A stretch of 48,875 bases of DNA from assembly GCA_005879975.1 (NCBI GenBank), contig VBIL01000160.1, forward strand, positions 1 through 48,875, written 5' to 3'. This DNA comes from Chloroflexota bacterium (lineage in GTDB: Bacteria > Chloroflexota > Limnocylindria > P2-11E). The notes under the pieces are model-generated. The model had not been told where the DNA came from. It worked only from the letters and a program-made list of their open reading frames with translations, and searched no databases. This document shows positions 42,123 through 48,875 of this stretch, piece by piece; positions within the stretch are counted from its first letter, which is position 1; each line of letters begins with the position of its first letter. Both the position numbers and the translations under genes were made by a program.

Positions 42123-43664
42123 ATGGATCGTCGCCGCTTCCTGCGCCTGGCCGGGATGGCCGGCGCGAGCGTATTCGCCGCGTGCGCCACTCCGCCGACG
42201 TCCGCAAGCCCGACGCCGACCGCGGCGCCGATCGAGACCGCGAGCCCAAGTCCGACGGCGACGCTGACGGGCCGGGTGCCGGATTGGAGCGCGCTCGCGC
42301 GCACGCTCAAGGGCGAGCTCATTCGCCCTTCCGACCCGACGTATGACGCGAGGCGTGTCCTCTACAACACGCGCTTCGACGCGATCCGCCCCGATGCGAT
42401 CGCGCGCTGCGTGAGCGTCGACGACGTCCGAGAGTGTGTGGCCTTCGCGGCGTTCACCGGCGTCCCGCTCGCGCTGCGCAGCGGCGGCCACAGCTATGGC
42501 GGCTGGTCGACCGGCAGAGGTCTCGTGATTGACACCGGTCCGCTGAACGCGATCGATGTCCGCGCCGACCGCGTCGTCGTCGGCGCCGGCGCTCGGCTCA
42601 TCGACATCTACGCGGAGACCGCGAGGGCCGGTGCGGGCATCACCGGCGGGAGCTGCGCGACGGTGGGAATCGCCGGCCTCGCCCTCGGCGGCGGGATCGG
42701 CGTGATGTCGCGCGTGTGGGGGCTCACCTGCGACGATCTACTCGCGGCCGAGATCGTGACGGCGGACGCGAACATCCTCACCTGCGACGGGCAGCGCGAG
42801 CCCGACCTCTTCTGGGCGCTCCGCGGCGGAGGCGGCGGAAGCTTCGGCGTGGTGACGTCGCTCACGTTGCGCACGCACCCGGCGAGCGCGCTCGCGCTCG
42901 GCTTCCTCTCGTGGCCGTGGTCGGCGGCGAAGGAGGTCATCGCGGCGTGGCAGGAATGGATGCGCCTGGCGCCGGACGCGCTCTGGTCGAACCTGCACCT
43001 CGACGCGGATCGGTCCGGCGCGCAGCTCACCCTCTATGCCGTGCACTCGGGAAGCGTCGCCTCGCTCAACGCGCAGCTCGATCGCCTCGACGCGCTCGCC
43101 GGGGTCCGCGCGAGCCGCTCGGTCGCCTCGCGGTCGTTCATGGATACGATGATGGTCGACGCCGGATGCCTCGGCCGCAGCGTGTCGCAGTGCCATCTCG
43201 TGGGCGAAACGCCCGACGGTGTGCTGCAGCGCGAGACGTACGCCGGGAAGTCGGTCGTCGCGACCGCGCCGCTCTCGACCGACGCGATCGCGGTGCTCAC
43301 CAAAGGGCTCGAAGGGCCGATCCAGGGAAGCTCCTGGTCGGTCATCTATGACGCGCTCGGCGGAGCCGTGACGCGCCTGGCGCCCGAGGCGACCGCTTTC
43401 CCGCACCGCGGCGCGCTCGGCGTGCTGCAGTTCGTTCAGTCGTGGCCGGCGGACTCACCGACCGCACAGTCGCTCTTTCGCGCGTACCACGAAAGCGTGC
43501 GGAAGCTCGCCGGACCCGCGGCGTACGCAAACTATGCCGACCCTGATCTCGTCGACTGGCCCGAGGCGTACTGGGGCGCGAACTACCCACGCCTTCAGCG
43601 CGTCAAACGCGCGTATGACCCGAAGGAGCTTTTCACCTTCGCACAGGCGATCCGTCCCGCGTAG
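42123..43664 (+). CDS. Tat-exported FAD-linked oxidase with bicovalent flavin motif (BBE family)
   Basis: 513-residue oxidoreductase. The N-terminus MDRRRFLRLAGMAGA is a twin-arginine signal, followed by AACATPP, possibly a lipobox, and a Ser/Thr/Pro spacer. The FAD domain has RSGGHSYGG with His123 and GGSCATVGIAG with Cys178, the two residues that attach flavin in berberine-bridge-like enzymes. LGGGIGVMSRVWGLTCDDL and FWALRGGGGGSFGVVT are family signatures. The C-terminal BBE segment is NYADPDLVDWPEAYWGANY. Such enzymes oxidise sugars, alkaloids or other alcohols outside the membrane; the substrate here is unknown. It starts 14 bases after the synthetase gene. Confidence 0.88.
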   Translation: MDRRRFLRLAGMAGASVFAACATPPTSASPTPTAAPIETASPSPTATLTGRVPDWSALARTLKGELIRPSDPTYDARRVLYNTRFDAIRPDAIARCVSVDDVRECVAFAAFTGVPLALRSGGHSYGGWSTGRGLVIDTGPLNAIDVRADRVVVGAGARLIDIYAETARAGAGITGGSCATVGIAGLALGGGIGVMSRVWGLTCDDLLAAEIVTADANILTCDGQREPDLFWALRGGGGGSFGVVTSLTLRTHPASALALGFLSWPWSAAKEVIAAWQEWMRLAPDALWSNLHLDADRSGAQLTLYAVHSGSVASLNAQLDRLDALAGVRASRSVASRSFMDTMMVDAGCLGRSVSQCHLVGETPDGVLQRETYAGKSVVATAPLSTDAIAVLTKGLEGPIQGSSWSVIYDALGGAVTRLAPEATAFPHRGALGVLQFVQSWPADSPTAQSLFRAYHESVRKLAGPAAYANYADPDLVDWPEAYWGANYPRLQRVKRAYDPKELFTFAQAIRPA

Positions 43665-43743
43665 GCCGATGTCGGGTTGGTGAATATCCGCGCACGGTCG
43701 CGTAACGTCACGGACACCGGCGAGAAAATCGCGGGAGACCCGG

Positions 43744-44559
43744 GTGGTGAAGAGGAATAGCGATATCCGGGGGCTTGCCGGGCGTCTTCACCTCGACGAC
43801 GGTGGCCGAGGCGGCGTGCCTGTCGTCTTCGTCCACGCCTTCGGTGGAAATCTGTCGCATTGGTCGGCGCAGCTGGGGCACCTGCGGCCAAATCGGCGAG
43901 CCATCGCCTTTGACCTGCGCGGTCACGGCGGATCGCAGGCGCCGGGGGACCGCGACTACGCTGTCGACTCCCTCGCGGAGGACATCGGTGCTGTCGCGGA
44001 CGCGCTCGCGCTCACCCGCTTCGTGCTCGTCGGACACAGCCTCGGCGCTGCGGCCTCCATCGCCTTCGCCTGCAACCACCCCGAGCGCGTGGCCGGCCTC
44101 GTTCTCGTGGGCGCACCGGGCAAGGTCCCCGAAGCTCAGGCGCGCCAGATCATGACCGCGATGAGAGCGGACTACGAGAAGACATCAGCCGGCTTCATGG
44201 AAAGGCTCCTCGATGGCGCAGAGGCGAAGGTCCGCGAGCAGGTCAGCGCCGAGTTCAGGAGGATCCAGAAGGAGGCGGCGCTCAAGATCATGGAAGAGGC
44301 CTTCGCGTACGATCCCGTCGCCGATCTCGACGGGTATCCGGGGCCGACGCTCTCGATCACGGCCGCGCAAGCGGACGGCCCGAACGATCTGCACCGCCTT
44401 CGGCCGGACCTCCCACACCAGACCATCGCGGGCGCGAGCCACTGGGTGCAGATGGACAAACCCGAACGGCTCAACCGCATCCTGGATGAGTTCCTCGCCG
44501 GGATCGATGAGGCCGAGCAGCACGACCCGCATCGCCAGCACGCGGGCCGTTACGCCTGA
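43744..44559 (+). CDS. Alpha/beta-fold hydrolase
   Basis: 271-residue hydrolase with the full triad arrangement. The oxyanion segment is VVFVHAFGGNLSHW, the nucleophile is Ser99 in VGHSLGAA, and His233 lies in ASHWVQMDKPERL. VLVGAPGKVPEAQ opens the cap. The acid is probably the Asp of TAAQADGPNDL. No signal peptide after GTG 43744, so it is cytosolic; GGGAG precedes the start. Relatives include lactonases, esterases and enol-lactone hydrolases. The gene converges on the 3-hydroxybutyrate dehydrogenase gene with an 11-base gap. Confidence 0.85.
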   Translation: MVKRNSDIRGLAGRLHLDDGGRGGVPVVFVHAFGGNLSHWSAQLGHLRPNRRAIAFDLRGHGGSQAPGDRDYAVDSLAEDIGAVADALALTRFVLVGHSLGAAASIAFACNHPERVAGLVLVGAPGKVPEAQARQIMTAMRADYEKTSAGFMERLLDGAEAKVREQVSAEFRRIQKEAALKIMEEAFAYDPVADLDGYPGPTLSITAAQADGPNDLHRLRPDLPHQTIAGASHWVQMDKPERLNRILDEFLAGIDEAEQHDPHRQHAGRYA

Positions 44560-44570
44560 CGAAGATCCCT

Positions 44571-45368
44571 CTATCGCGCGGTCCACCCTCCGTCGATGAC
44601 CTGCAGCGCTCCGGTGATCCCCGCCGCGGCGTCCGAACAGAGGAACGTGACATAGGCGGCGACCTCGCCCGGCTCCAAGAGCTGCTTGCGCGCCGCCGGC
44701 GCGAGCATGATGTCGCGGACCACGGCGTCCGCGGAGATGCCGTGCACGCGTGCCTGGTCGGCGATCTGTCTGTCGACGAGGGGCGTTCGCACGTAGCTCG
44801 GGCAGATCGCGTTGACGGTCACGCCTTTCTCTGCGGCCTCGAGCGCGATCGTCTTGGTGAGCCCGTTGAGCCCGTGCTTGGCCGCCACGTACGCCGACTT
44901 GTACGGTGAGGCAACGAGGCCGTGGACGGATGAGATGTTGATCACCCGGCCCCAGCCCTTCTCGTACATGCGCGGGATCGCGTACCTCGTGAGGTAGAAG
45001 GCGCCGAACAGCATCACGCGGATGAGGTACTCCCACCTCTCCTCGGGGAACTCCTCGATCGGCGCGACATGCTGGAGTCCCGCGTTGTTCACAAGGATGT
45101 CCACGCCGCCGAGCTCATCCATCGCGGCGTGGACGAGCGCGCGGCAGTCCTCACGCCGCGAGACATCCGCCTTCCGGAAGGTGCCGCCGATCGACGAGGC
45201 GAGCTCCGCGCCGCTCTGCTCGTCGAGATCGGCGACGAGGACGCGCGCGCCATGCTCCGCGAAGTCCATCGCGATCGCACGACCGATCCCGCTCGCGCCA
45301 CCCGTGACGAGCGCGCTCCTGCCAGAGAGATCGATCCCGCCCTTCACGAGGCGACGAACGATACGCAG
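44571..45368 (-). CDS. bdhA: 3-Hydroxybutyrate dehydrogenase (SDR family), probable CTG start
   Basis: NAD-dependent short-chain dehydrogenase that interconverts 3-hydroxybutyrate and acetoacetate. The cofactor loop is TGGASGIG, NNAG follows at ILVNNAGLQH, and catalysis uses the Ser of ISSVHG with YVAAK. The C-terminal NAICPSYVRTPLVDRQIADQ and ITGALQVIDGGW segments match the hydroxybutyrate dehydrogenase subgroup closely. Two starts are possible: GTG 45347 (258 residues) without a ribosome-binding site, or CTG 45368 (265 residues) with GGGAGG at 45375-45380, exactly six bases upstream. I prefer CTG. It is divergent from livG. Confidence 0.87.
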   Translation of the reverse strand: MRIVRRLVKGGIDLSGRSALVTGGASGIGRAIAMDFAEHGARVLVADLDEQSGAELASSIGGTFRKADVSRREDCRALVHAAMDELGGVDILVNNAGLQHVAPIEEFPEERWEYLIRVMLFGAFYLTRYAIPRMYEKGWGRVINISSVHGLVASPYKSAYVAAKHGLNGLTKTIALEAAEKGVTVNAICPSYVRTPLVDRQIADQARVHGISADAVVRDIMLAPAARKQLLEPGEVAAYVTFLCSDAAAGITGALQVIDGGWTAR

Positions 45369-45374
45369 CCCTAT

Positions 45375-45380
45375 CCTCCC
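45375..45380 (-). promoter_or_regulatory. GGGAGG ribosome-binding site for a CTG start (bdhA)
   Basis: Read on the minus strand, GGGAGG is separated by six bases from CTG at 45368 in the bdhA frame. The downstream GTG at 45347 has no purine-rich sequence before it. Confidence 0.5.
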
Positions 45381-45399
45381 GCGCACGGACGGATTTGCC

Positions 45400-46137
45400 A
45401 TCGAGACGCGCGGCGTCACCAAAGAGTTCGTGGGGTTCCGCGCCGTGAACGGCGTCGACCTTCGGCTCGAAGCCGGACGCGTCCACGCCCTCGTCGGCCC
45501 CAACGGCGCGGGGAAGACGAGCTTGTTCAATCTCCTTACTGGGTTCCTCAAACCCACGAGCGGCGAGATCCTCCTCTTCGGGCGCGACGCGACCCACCTT
45601 CGCGCGGACCAGATCGCCAACCTCGGCGTCGCGCGCTCCTTCCAGATCACGAGCCTCTTCGAGCAGCTCTCCGCGCTGGAGCACGTCCTCCTGGCACTCC
45701 AGTCCGCGACAGATCTTGGCCTTCGCTTCTGGTCGTCCGAAGGCGCGCTACGCCGCTTTGTGCCGCGCGGCCGCGAACTGCTCGGCGAGGTCGGGCTCGA
45801 GGCCGTCGCCGATCGTCCGGCGAGCGGCCTCCCGTACGGGCAAAAGCGCGCGCTCGAGCTCGCGATCGCGCTCGCGCGCGAACCGCGGCTCCTCCTTCTG
45901 GACGAGCCGACCTCAGGCATGGGCCTCGAGGACGTGAGCCGAACCATCGCACTGATCCGGCACGTCGCGGGCGGTCGGACGGTACTGCTCGTCGAACACA
46001 ACATGGGCGTGGTCGCCGAGGTGGCGCAGCGCGTCGTGGTCATGCAGCAAGGCCGGGTGATCGCTGACGGGCCGTACGAGGTGGTCCGTCACGATCCGGC
46101 GGTCATCGCGGCGTATCTGGGGCAAGTGGATGCTTGA
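45400..46137 (+). CDS. livG: Branched-chain amino acid ABC transporter ATP-binding protein LivG, start unresolved
   Basis: ATPase of an amide/branched-chain amino acid importer. The first conserved strand is ETRGVTKEFVGFRAVNGV, Walker A is GPNGAGKT, the signature is LPYGQKRALELAIAL (the usual LivG variant of LSGGQ), and Walker B is LLLLDEPTSGM, with His in LVEHNMGVV. No ATG, GTG or TTG occurs in frame between GTG 45304, which lies deep in the divergent bdhA gene, and the conserved strand. ATC 45400 is a placeholder at the expected N-terminus; ATA 45361 is another near-cognate choice. TATCCT at 45372-45377 could be a -10 box. The stop overlaps livF by eight bases. Confidence 0.85.
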   Translation: METRGVTKEFVGFRAVNGVDLRLEAGRVHALVGPNGAGKTSLFNLLTGFLKPTSGEILLFGRDATHLRADQIANLGVARSFQITSLFEQLSALEHVLLALQSATDLGLRFWSSEGALRRFVPRGRELLGEVGLEAVADRPASGLPYGQKRALELAIALAREPRLLLLDEPTSGMGLEDVSRTIALIRHVAGGRTVLLVEHNMGVVAEVAQRVVVMQQGRVIADGPYEVVRHDPAVIAAYLGQVDA

Positions 46138-46822
46138 GGTCGCGGGTCTCTCAGCGTGGTACGGCCAAGCGCAGGCGCTGAGGGAAGTCGCGTTTCGTGT
46201 CGATGACGGAGAGCTCATCACGCTGGTCGGCCGGAACGGGGCGGGGAAGACGACCACGCTCCGCTGTCTGGTCGGCCTCCATCGCGAGATGAAAGGCCGG
46301 ATCCTGCTCGGCGGCGAGGACATGAGTGGCTGGTCCCCGGAGCGTCGCGCCCGTGCGGGCCTCGGCTACGTCCCCGACGATCGGGGCATCTACGCGACGC
46401 TCACCGTTCACGAGAACCTCACACTGCCACCGCAGGTCGGACCCACGGCGTGGCCGCTCGATCGCGTGTACGCGACGTTCCCGGTCCTTGGCGAGCGCCG
46501 GCGCACCTCGGGGTCGAAGCTTTCCGGTGGCGAGCAGCAGATCCTCTCGATCGCGCGAGCACTACGCATGGGGGCCCGCATCCTCCTCCTCGACGAACCG
46601 ACCGAGGGCCTCGCGCCGGTCCTCGTCCAACAGCTTCGCGAGATGCTCCTGGATGCCAAACGCGAAGGTCTGACCGCGCTCCTGGTGGAGCAGAACCTCC
46701 GCTTTGCGAGGGCCGTCGCCGACCGTCACTATCTCCTCGCTCAGGGGGAGATCGTGGAGACGCTCGACAACGCCGCGGTCGCGGCGCGGGAGCACGAGCT
46801 CCTTCGTCATCTCGGCGTCTAA
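46130..46822 (+). CDS. livF: Branched-chain amino acid ABC transporter ATP-binding protein LivF
   Basis: Second ATPase of the importer, 230 residues, the standard LivF size. ATG 46130 overlaps the livG stop by eight bases. LSAWYGQAQALREVAF is the usual first strand, Walker A is GRNGAGKT, the signature is LSGGEQQILSIARAL and Walker B is ILLLDEPTEGLAP, with His absent in LVEQNLRFA, as in LivF where Gln occupies that position. GYVPDDRGIYATLTVHENL is a typical Q-loop region. The binding-protein gene follows after 22 bases. Confidence 0.95.
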   Translation: MLEVAGLSAWYGQAQALREVAFRVDDGELITLVGRNGAGKTTTLRCLVGLHREMKGRILLGGEDMSGWSPERRARAGLGYVPDDRGIYATLTVHENLTLPPQVGPTAWPLDRVYATFPVLGERRRTSGSKLSGGEQQILSIARALRMGARILLLDEPTEGLAPVLVQQLREMLLDAKREGLTALLVEQNLRFARAVADRHYLLAQGEIVETLDNAAVAAREHELLRHLGV

Positions 46823-46844
46823 CCGGGGCAAGAGGAGGACGACC

Positions 46845-48098
46845 ATGCGCGCTTTCGCTGCGATCGTTTCCGCCGTGTTGATCGCCGCTGCTTGCGGCGG
46901 CGGGCCCGGCGGCGCCGGTGCGTCGGCGGGACCCATCAAGCTCACCGACGGGAAGCTCGTCCTCGCGGTGATCAACGACCAGTCCGCGGTCTACGCCGAG
47001 CTCTCCGGTAAGAACGCGGTCGAGGCCGTCAACATGGCGGTCGAGGACTTCAAGGCCAAATACGGAGACAACGTCTTCGGCGGAAAAGTCGAGGTCATCA
47101 CCGCGGATCATCAGAACAAGCCGGACGTGGCCAGCTCCAAGGCGCAGGAGTTCTACGAGCGCAGCAACGCGGACGTGATCTTCGACGTCCCGACCTCATC
47201 CGCGGCCCTCGCCATCGCGAAGATCGCAAACGACGAGAAGCGTCTCTACATCAACATCACCGCCGCGACCACGGATCTCACCGGAGCGCAGTGCAACAAG
47301 TACACGTTCCACTACGCCTACGACACGTACATGCTCGCGGCGGGGACCGGTGTGTGGGTCACGCAGAACGTGGGAAAGAGCTGGTACATCATCTATCCGA
47401 ACTACGCCTTCGGGCAGGACATGGAGAAGTCATTCCGCAACGCGATCACAAAGACCGGCGGCACGATCGTCGCGTCGGATGGGTCTCCTTTCCCGAACCA
47501 GACCGGTGACTTCTCGAATCTCCTCGTGAAGGCGGGCTCGCTGAAGCCCCAGGTCCTTGGCGCGATGCAGGCTGGCGGCGATCTCGTCAACGTCGTGAAG
47601 CAGTACAACCAGTTCAAGCTCAAGGACCAGAACATTCAGCTCGCGATCGGTCTGCTCTTCGACACCGACATCACCGCCCTCGGCTCCGACGCCTACGCGG
47701 GCGTCGTCTACACGACGCCGTGGGTCTGGAACATGGATGACCAGGCGCGGACGTTCGCCGACAAGTTTCTGAAGCGCACGAACATCCGGCCGACCTTCGC
47801 CCACGCCGGGAACTACTCGGCGGCGTGGCAGTACATGGAGGCGATCCGCAGAGCCGGTACGGACGACCCGGATGCCGTCGTCAAGCAGCTCGAGGGCTAC
47901 AAGTTCAACGACTTCTTCATCCGGAACGGATACATCCGCCCCGAGGACCACTGGGTGCAGCACGACGCCCTCCTCGCGCAGGTGAAGCCGGCGTCCGACG
48001 TGAAGGAGAAGTTCGACTACTCGAAGGTCTTGGGCACCCTCAAGGCCGAGCAGGTCTCGCGTCCACTCTCCGAGACCGGCTGCCAGATGCCCAAGTAG
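46845..48098 (+). CDS. Branched-chain amino acid/amide ABC transporter substrate-binding lipoprotein
   Basis: 417-residue type-I periplasmic binding protein of the LivK/amide-urea cluster. ATG 46845 has AGAGGAGG at 46831-46838, six bases upstream. Residues 1-16 are a lipoprotein signal with AAACGGG, Cys17 the lipidated residue. LTDGKLVLAVINDQSAVYAE is the first strand with the ligand loop, VITADHQNKPDVASSKAQEF the second, and FDVPTSSAALAIAKIANDE a ligand-contacting region. SWYIIYPNYAFGQDM is the canonical hinge strand. The ligand could be an amino acid, an amide or an aromatic acid. It is followed by livH in the same operon. Confidence 0.93.
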   Translation: MRAFAAIVSAVLIAAACGGGPGGAGASAGPIKLTDGKLVLAVINDQSAVYAELSGKNAVEAVNMAVEDFKAKYGDNVFGGKVEVITADHQNKPDVASSKAQEFYERSNADVIFDVPTSSAALAIAKIANDEKRLYINITAATTDLTGAQCNKYTFHYAYDTYMLAAGTGVWVTQNVGKSWYIIYPNYAFGQDMEKSFRNAITKTGGTIVASDGSPFPNQTGDFSNLLVKAGSLKPQVLGAMQAGGDLVNVVKQYNQFKLKDQNIQLAIGLLFDTDITALGSDAYAGVVYTTPWVWNMDDQARTFADKFLKRTNIRPTFAHAGNYSAAWQYMEAIRRAGTDDPDAVVKQLEGYKFNDFFIRNGYIRPEDHWVQHDALLAQVKPASDVKEKFDYSKVLGTLKAEQVSRPLSETGCQMPK

Positions 48099-48150
48099 CG
48101 CAGAGTGAGAGGTGTGGCGCGGGCTGCGCCCCACCTCGATCAACGAGTCG

Positions 48151-48875
48151 ATGGACCTCGGCTACGCGACTCTTCAGGTCTTCAACGGCCTCGTCAACGG
48201 GGCGTTCTACGCGCTGCTCTCACTCGGCCTCGCGGTCATCTTCGGCATGCTCCGCGTCGTCAACTTCGCGCACGGGGCGTTCTACATGCTCGGTGCGTTC
48301 GCGGCGTATCTCCTGCAGCTCGAGTTGGGCGTCGGCTTCTGGCCGGCGCTCATCCTCGCGCCACTGGCCGTCGCGCTCGTCGGGATCGTCGTCGAGCGGC
48401 TCCTCCTGCGCCGGCTCTACGGTCTCGATCCGCTGTACGGCTTCCTGCTGACCTTCGGCCTGGCCCTTCTCATCCAGGACGGGATGCGCGTCCGGTTCGG
48501 CCTCCAGGGTGAGCCGTATGCGACGCCGGCGGAGCTCGGCGGGTCGCTCTCGCTCGGCGCCATTGCGTACCCCGCGTACCGGCTCTTCGTCATCGCGTTC
48601 TCGCTGGCGGTGTGTGTGGCGGTCTGGTACGCGATCGAGCGGACGCGGCTCGGCATGGTGGTACGTGCCTCCATCGAACGTCGCGACCTGACGCGGGCGC
48701 TCGGCATCAGCGTGGACCGTTGGGTCACCGGGACGTTCGCATTCGGGATCGCGCTCGCCGGACTGGCCGGCGTGCTGGCTGCGCCAATGCGCAACGTGTC
48801 GCCGACGATGGGCTCCGAGCCGGTGATCCTCACGTTCGCCGTCGTGGTCATCGGTGGTATGGGGTCGATCGCGGG
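48151..48875 (+). CDS. livH: Branched-chain amino acid ABC transporter permease LivH (3' end outside window)
   Basis: First permease of the importer, cut by the window edge after about 241 codons. ATG 48151 gives MDLGYATLQVFNGLVNGAFY, the normal N-terminus; GTG 48112 is an upstream alternative. ALLSLGLAVIFGMLRVVNFAHGAFYMLGAF is recognisable as the LivH signature in two parts, first SLGLAVIFGMLRVVNFAHG. Six or seven hydrophobic segments are visible, and AVVVIGGMGSIAG at the very end is the conserved EAA-like loop. livM is expected next, outside the window. Confidence 0.94.
   Translation, partial: MDLGYATLQVFNGLVNGAFYALLSLGLAVIFGMLRVVNFAHGAFYMLGAFAAYLLQLELGVGFWPALILAPLAVALVGIVVERLLLRRLYGLDPLYGFLLTFGLALLIQDGMRVRFGLQGEPYATPAELGGSLSLGAIAYPAYRLFVIAFSLAVCVAVWYAIERTRLGMVVRASIERRDLTRALGISVDRWVTGTFAFGIALAGLAGVLAAPMRNVSPTMGSEPVILTFAVVVIGGMGSIA

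Noticed and set aside
1-48875. tRNA or rRNA genes, integrase, transposase or prophage genes
   Set aside because: None was recognised; all gaps are short and filled by promoter-like or repeat sequence.

Overview
The window is high-GC, gene-dense bacterial chromosome: 42 protein genes and one broken gene. There is no tRNA, rRNA, CRISPR array, insertion sequence or phage gene that I can see, and no gap longer than about 170 bases. Many neighbouring genes share their stop and start in a four-base NTGA overlap. The run L21-L27-L31-thymidine kinase-DUF1385-RF1, two family-57 glycoside hydrolases and leaderless-looking promoters suggest a Chloroflexota-type lineage, probably an uncultured one. The taxonomy is inference; no marker settles it.

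Layout. 1-2122 (minus): a sugar ABC binding lipoprotein, cut by the window edge, behind a TM-helix channel-like protein with no stop codon between them. 2290-7682: two GH57 enzymes, a glucan branching enzyme and an amylase/4-alpha-glucanotransferase, on either side of ribosomal protein L25 and a small AMIN-like lipoprotein; this is a glycogen/maltodextrin island. 7690-11740: a secreted S1C protease, an MFS transporter without a normal start codon, and argS. 11775-19048 (minus): a tightly coupled eight-gene unit with an ECF sigma factor, putative anti-sigma factor, membrane protein, long periplasmic-adaptor-like protein, MacB-type ATPase and permease, a secreted beta-rich protein and a GNAT-like acyltransferase. 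It looks like a self-regulated export or envelope-stress system.

19047-20930: an MBL-fold hydrolase and a heme-copper-oxidase-like membrane protein. 21042-26869: a housekeeping operon (rplU, rpmA, rpmE, tdk, DUF1385, prfA, a dihydropyrimidinase-type amidohydrolase, a methyltransferase), preceded by a promoter and an immediate terminator-like hairpin. 26869-31525: a DinB-like protein, a TPR/HTH regulator coupled to a P-loop kinase, a GNAT acetyltransferase and a FecR-domain protein. 31546-36350: a beta-lactamase-fold hydrolase, then thyA, folA, an acuC-like deacetylase and two small membrane proteins, mostly joined by overlapping codons.

36464-40113: a large secreted DUF11 repeat protein whose signal peptide is out of frame with the repeats. 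40168-44559: an acyl-CoA synthetase, a Tat-exported flavin oxidase and an alpha/beta hydrolase. 44571-48875: a 3-hydroxybutyrate dehydrogenase divergent from a branched-chain amino acid ABC system (livG, livF, binding protein, livH cut by the edge).

The points most worth checking are the CTG start codons supported by ideal Shine-Dalgarno sites, the rplU leader hairpin, the sigma-factor/MacAB-like operon, the altered HIGH motif of ArgRS, and the frame break at the start of the DUF11 gene.
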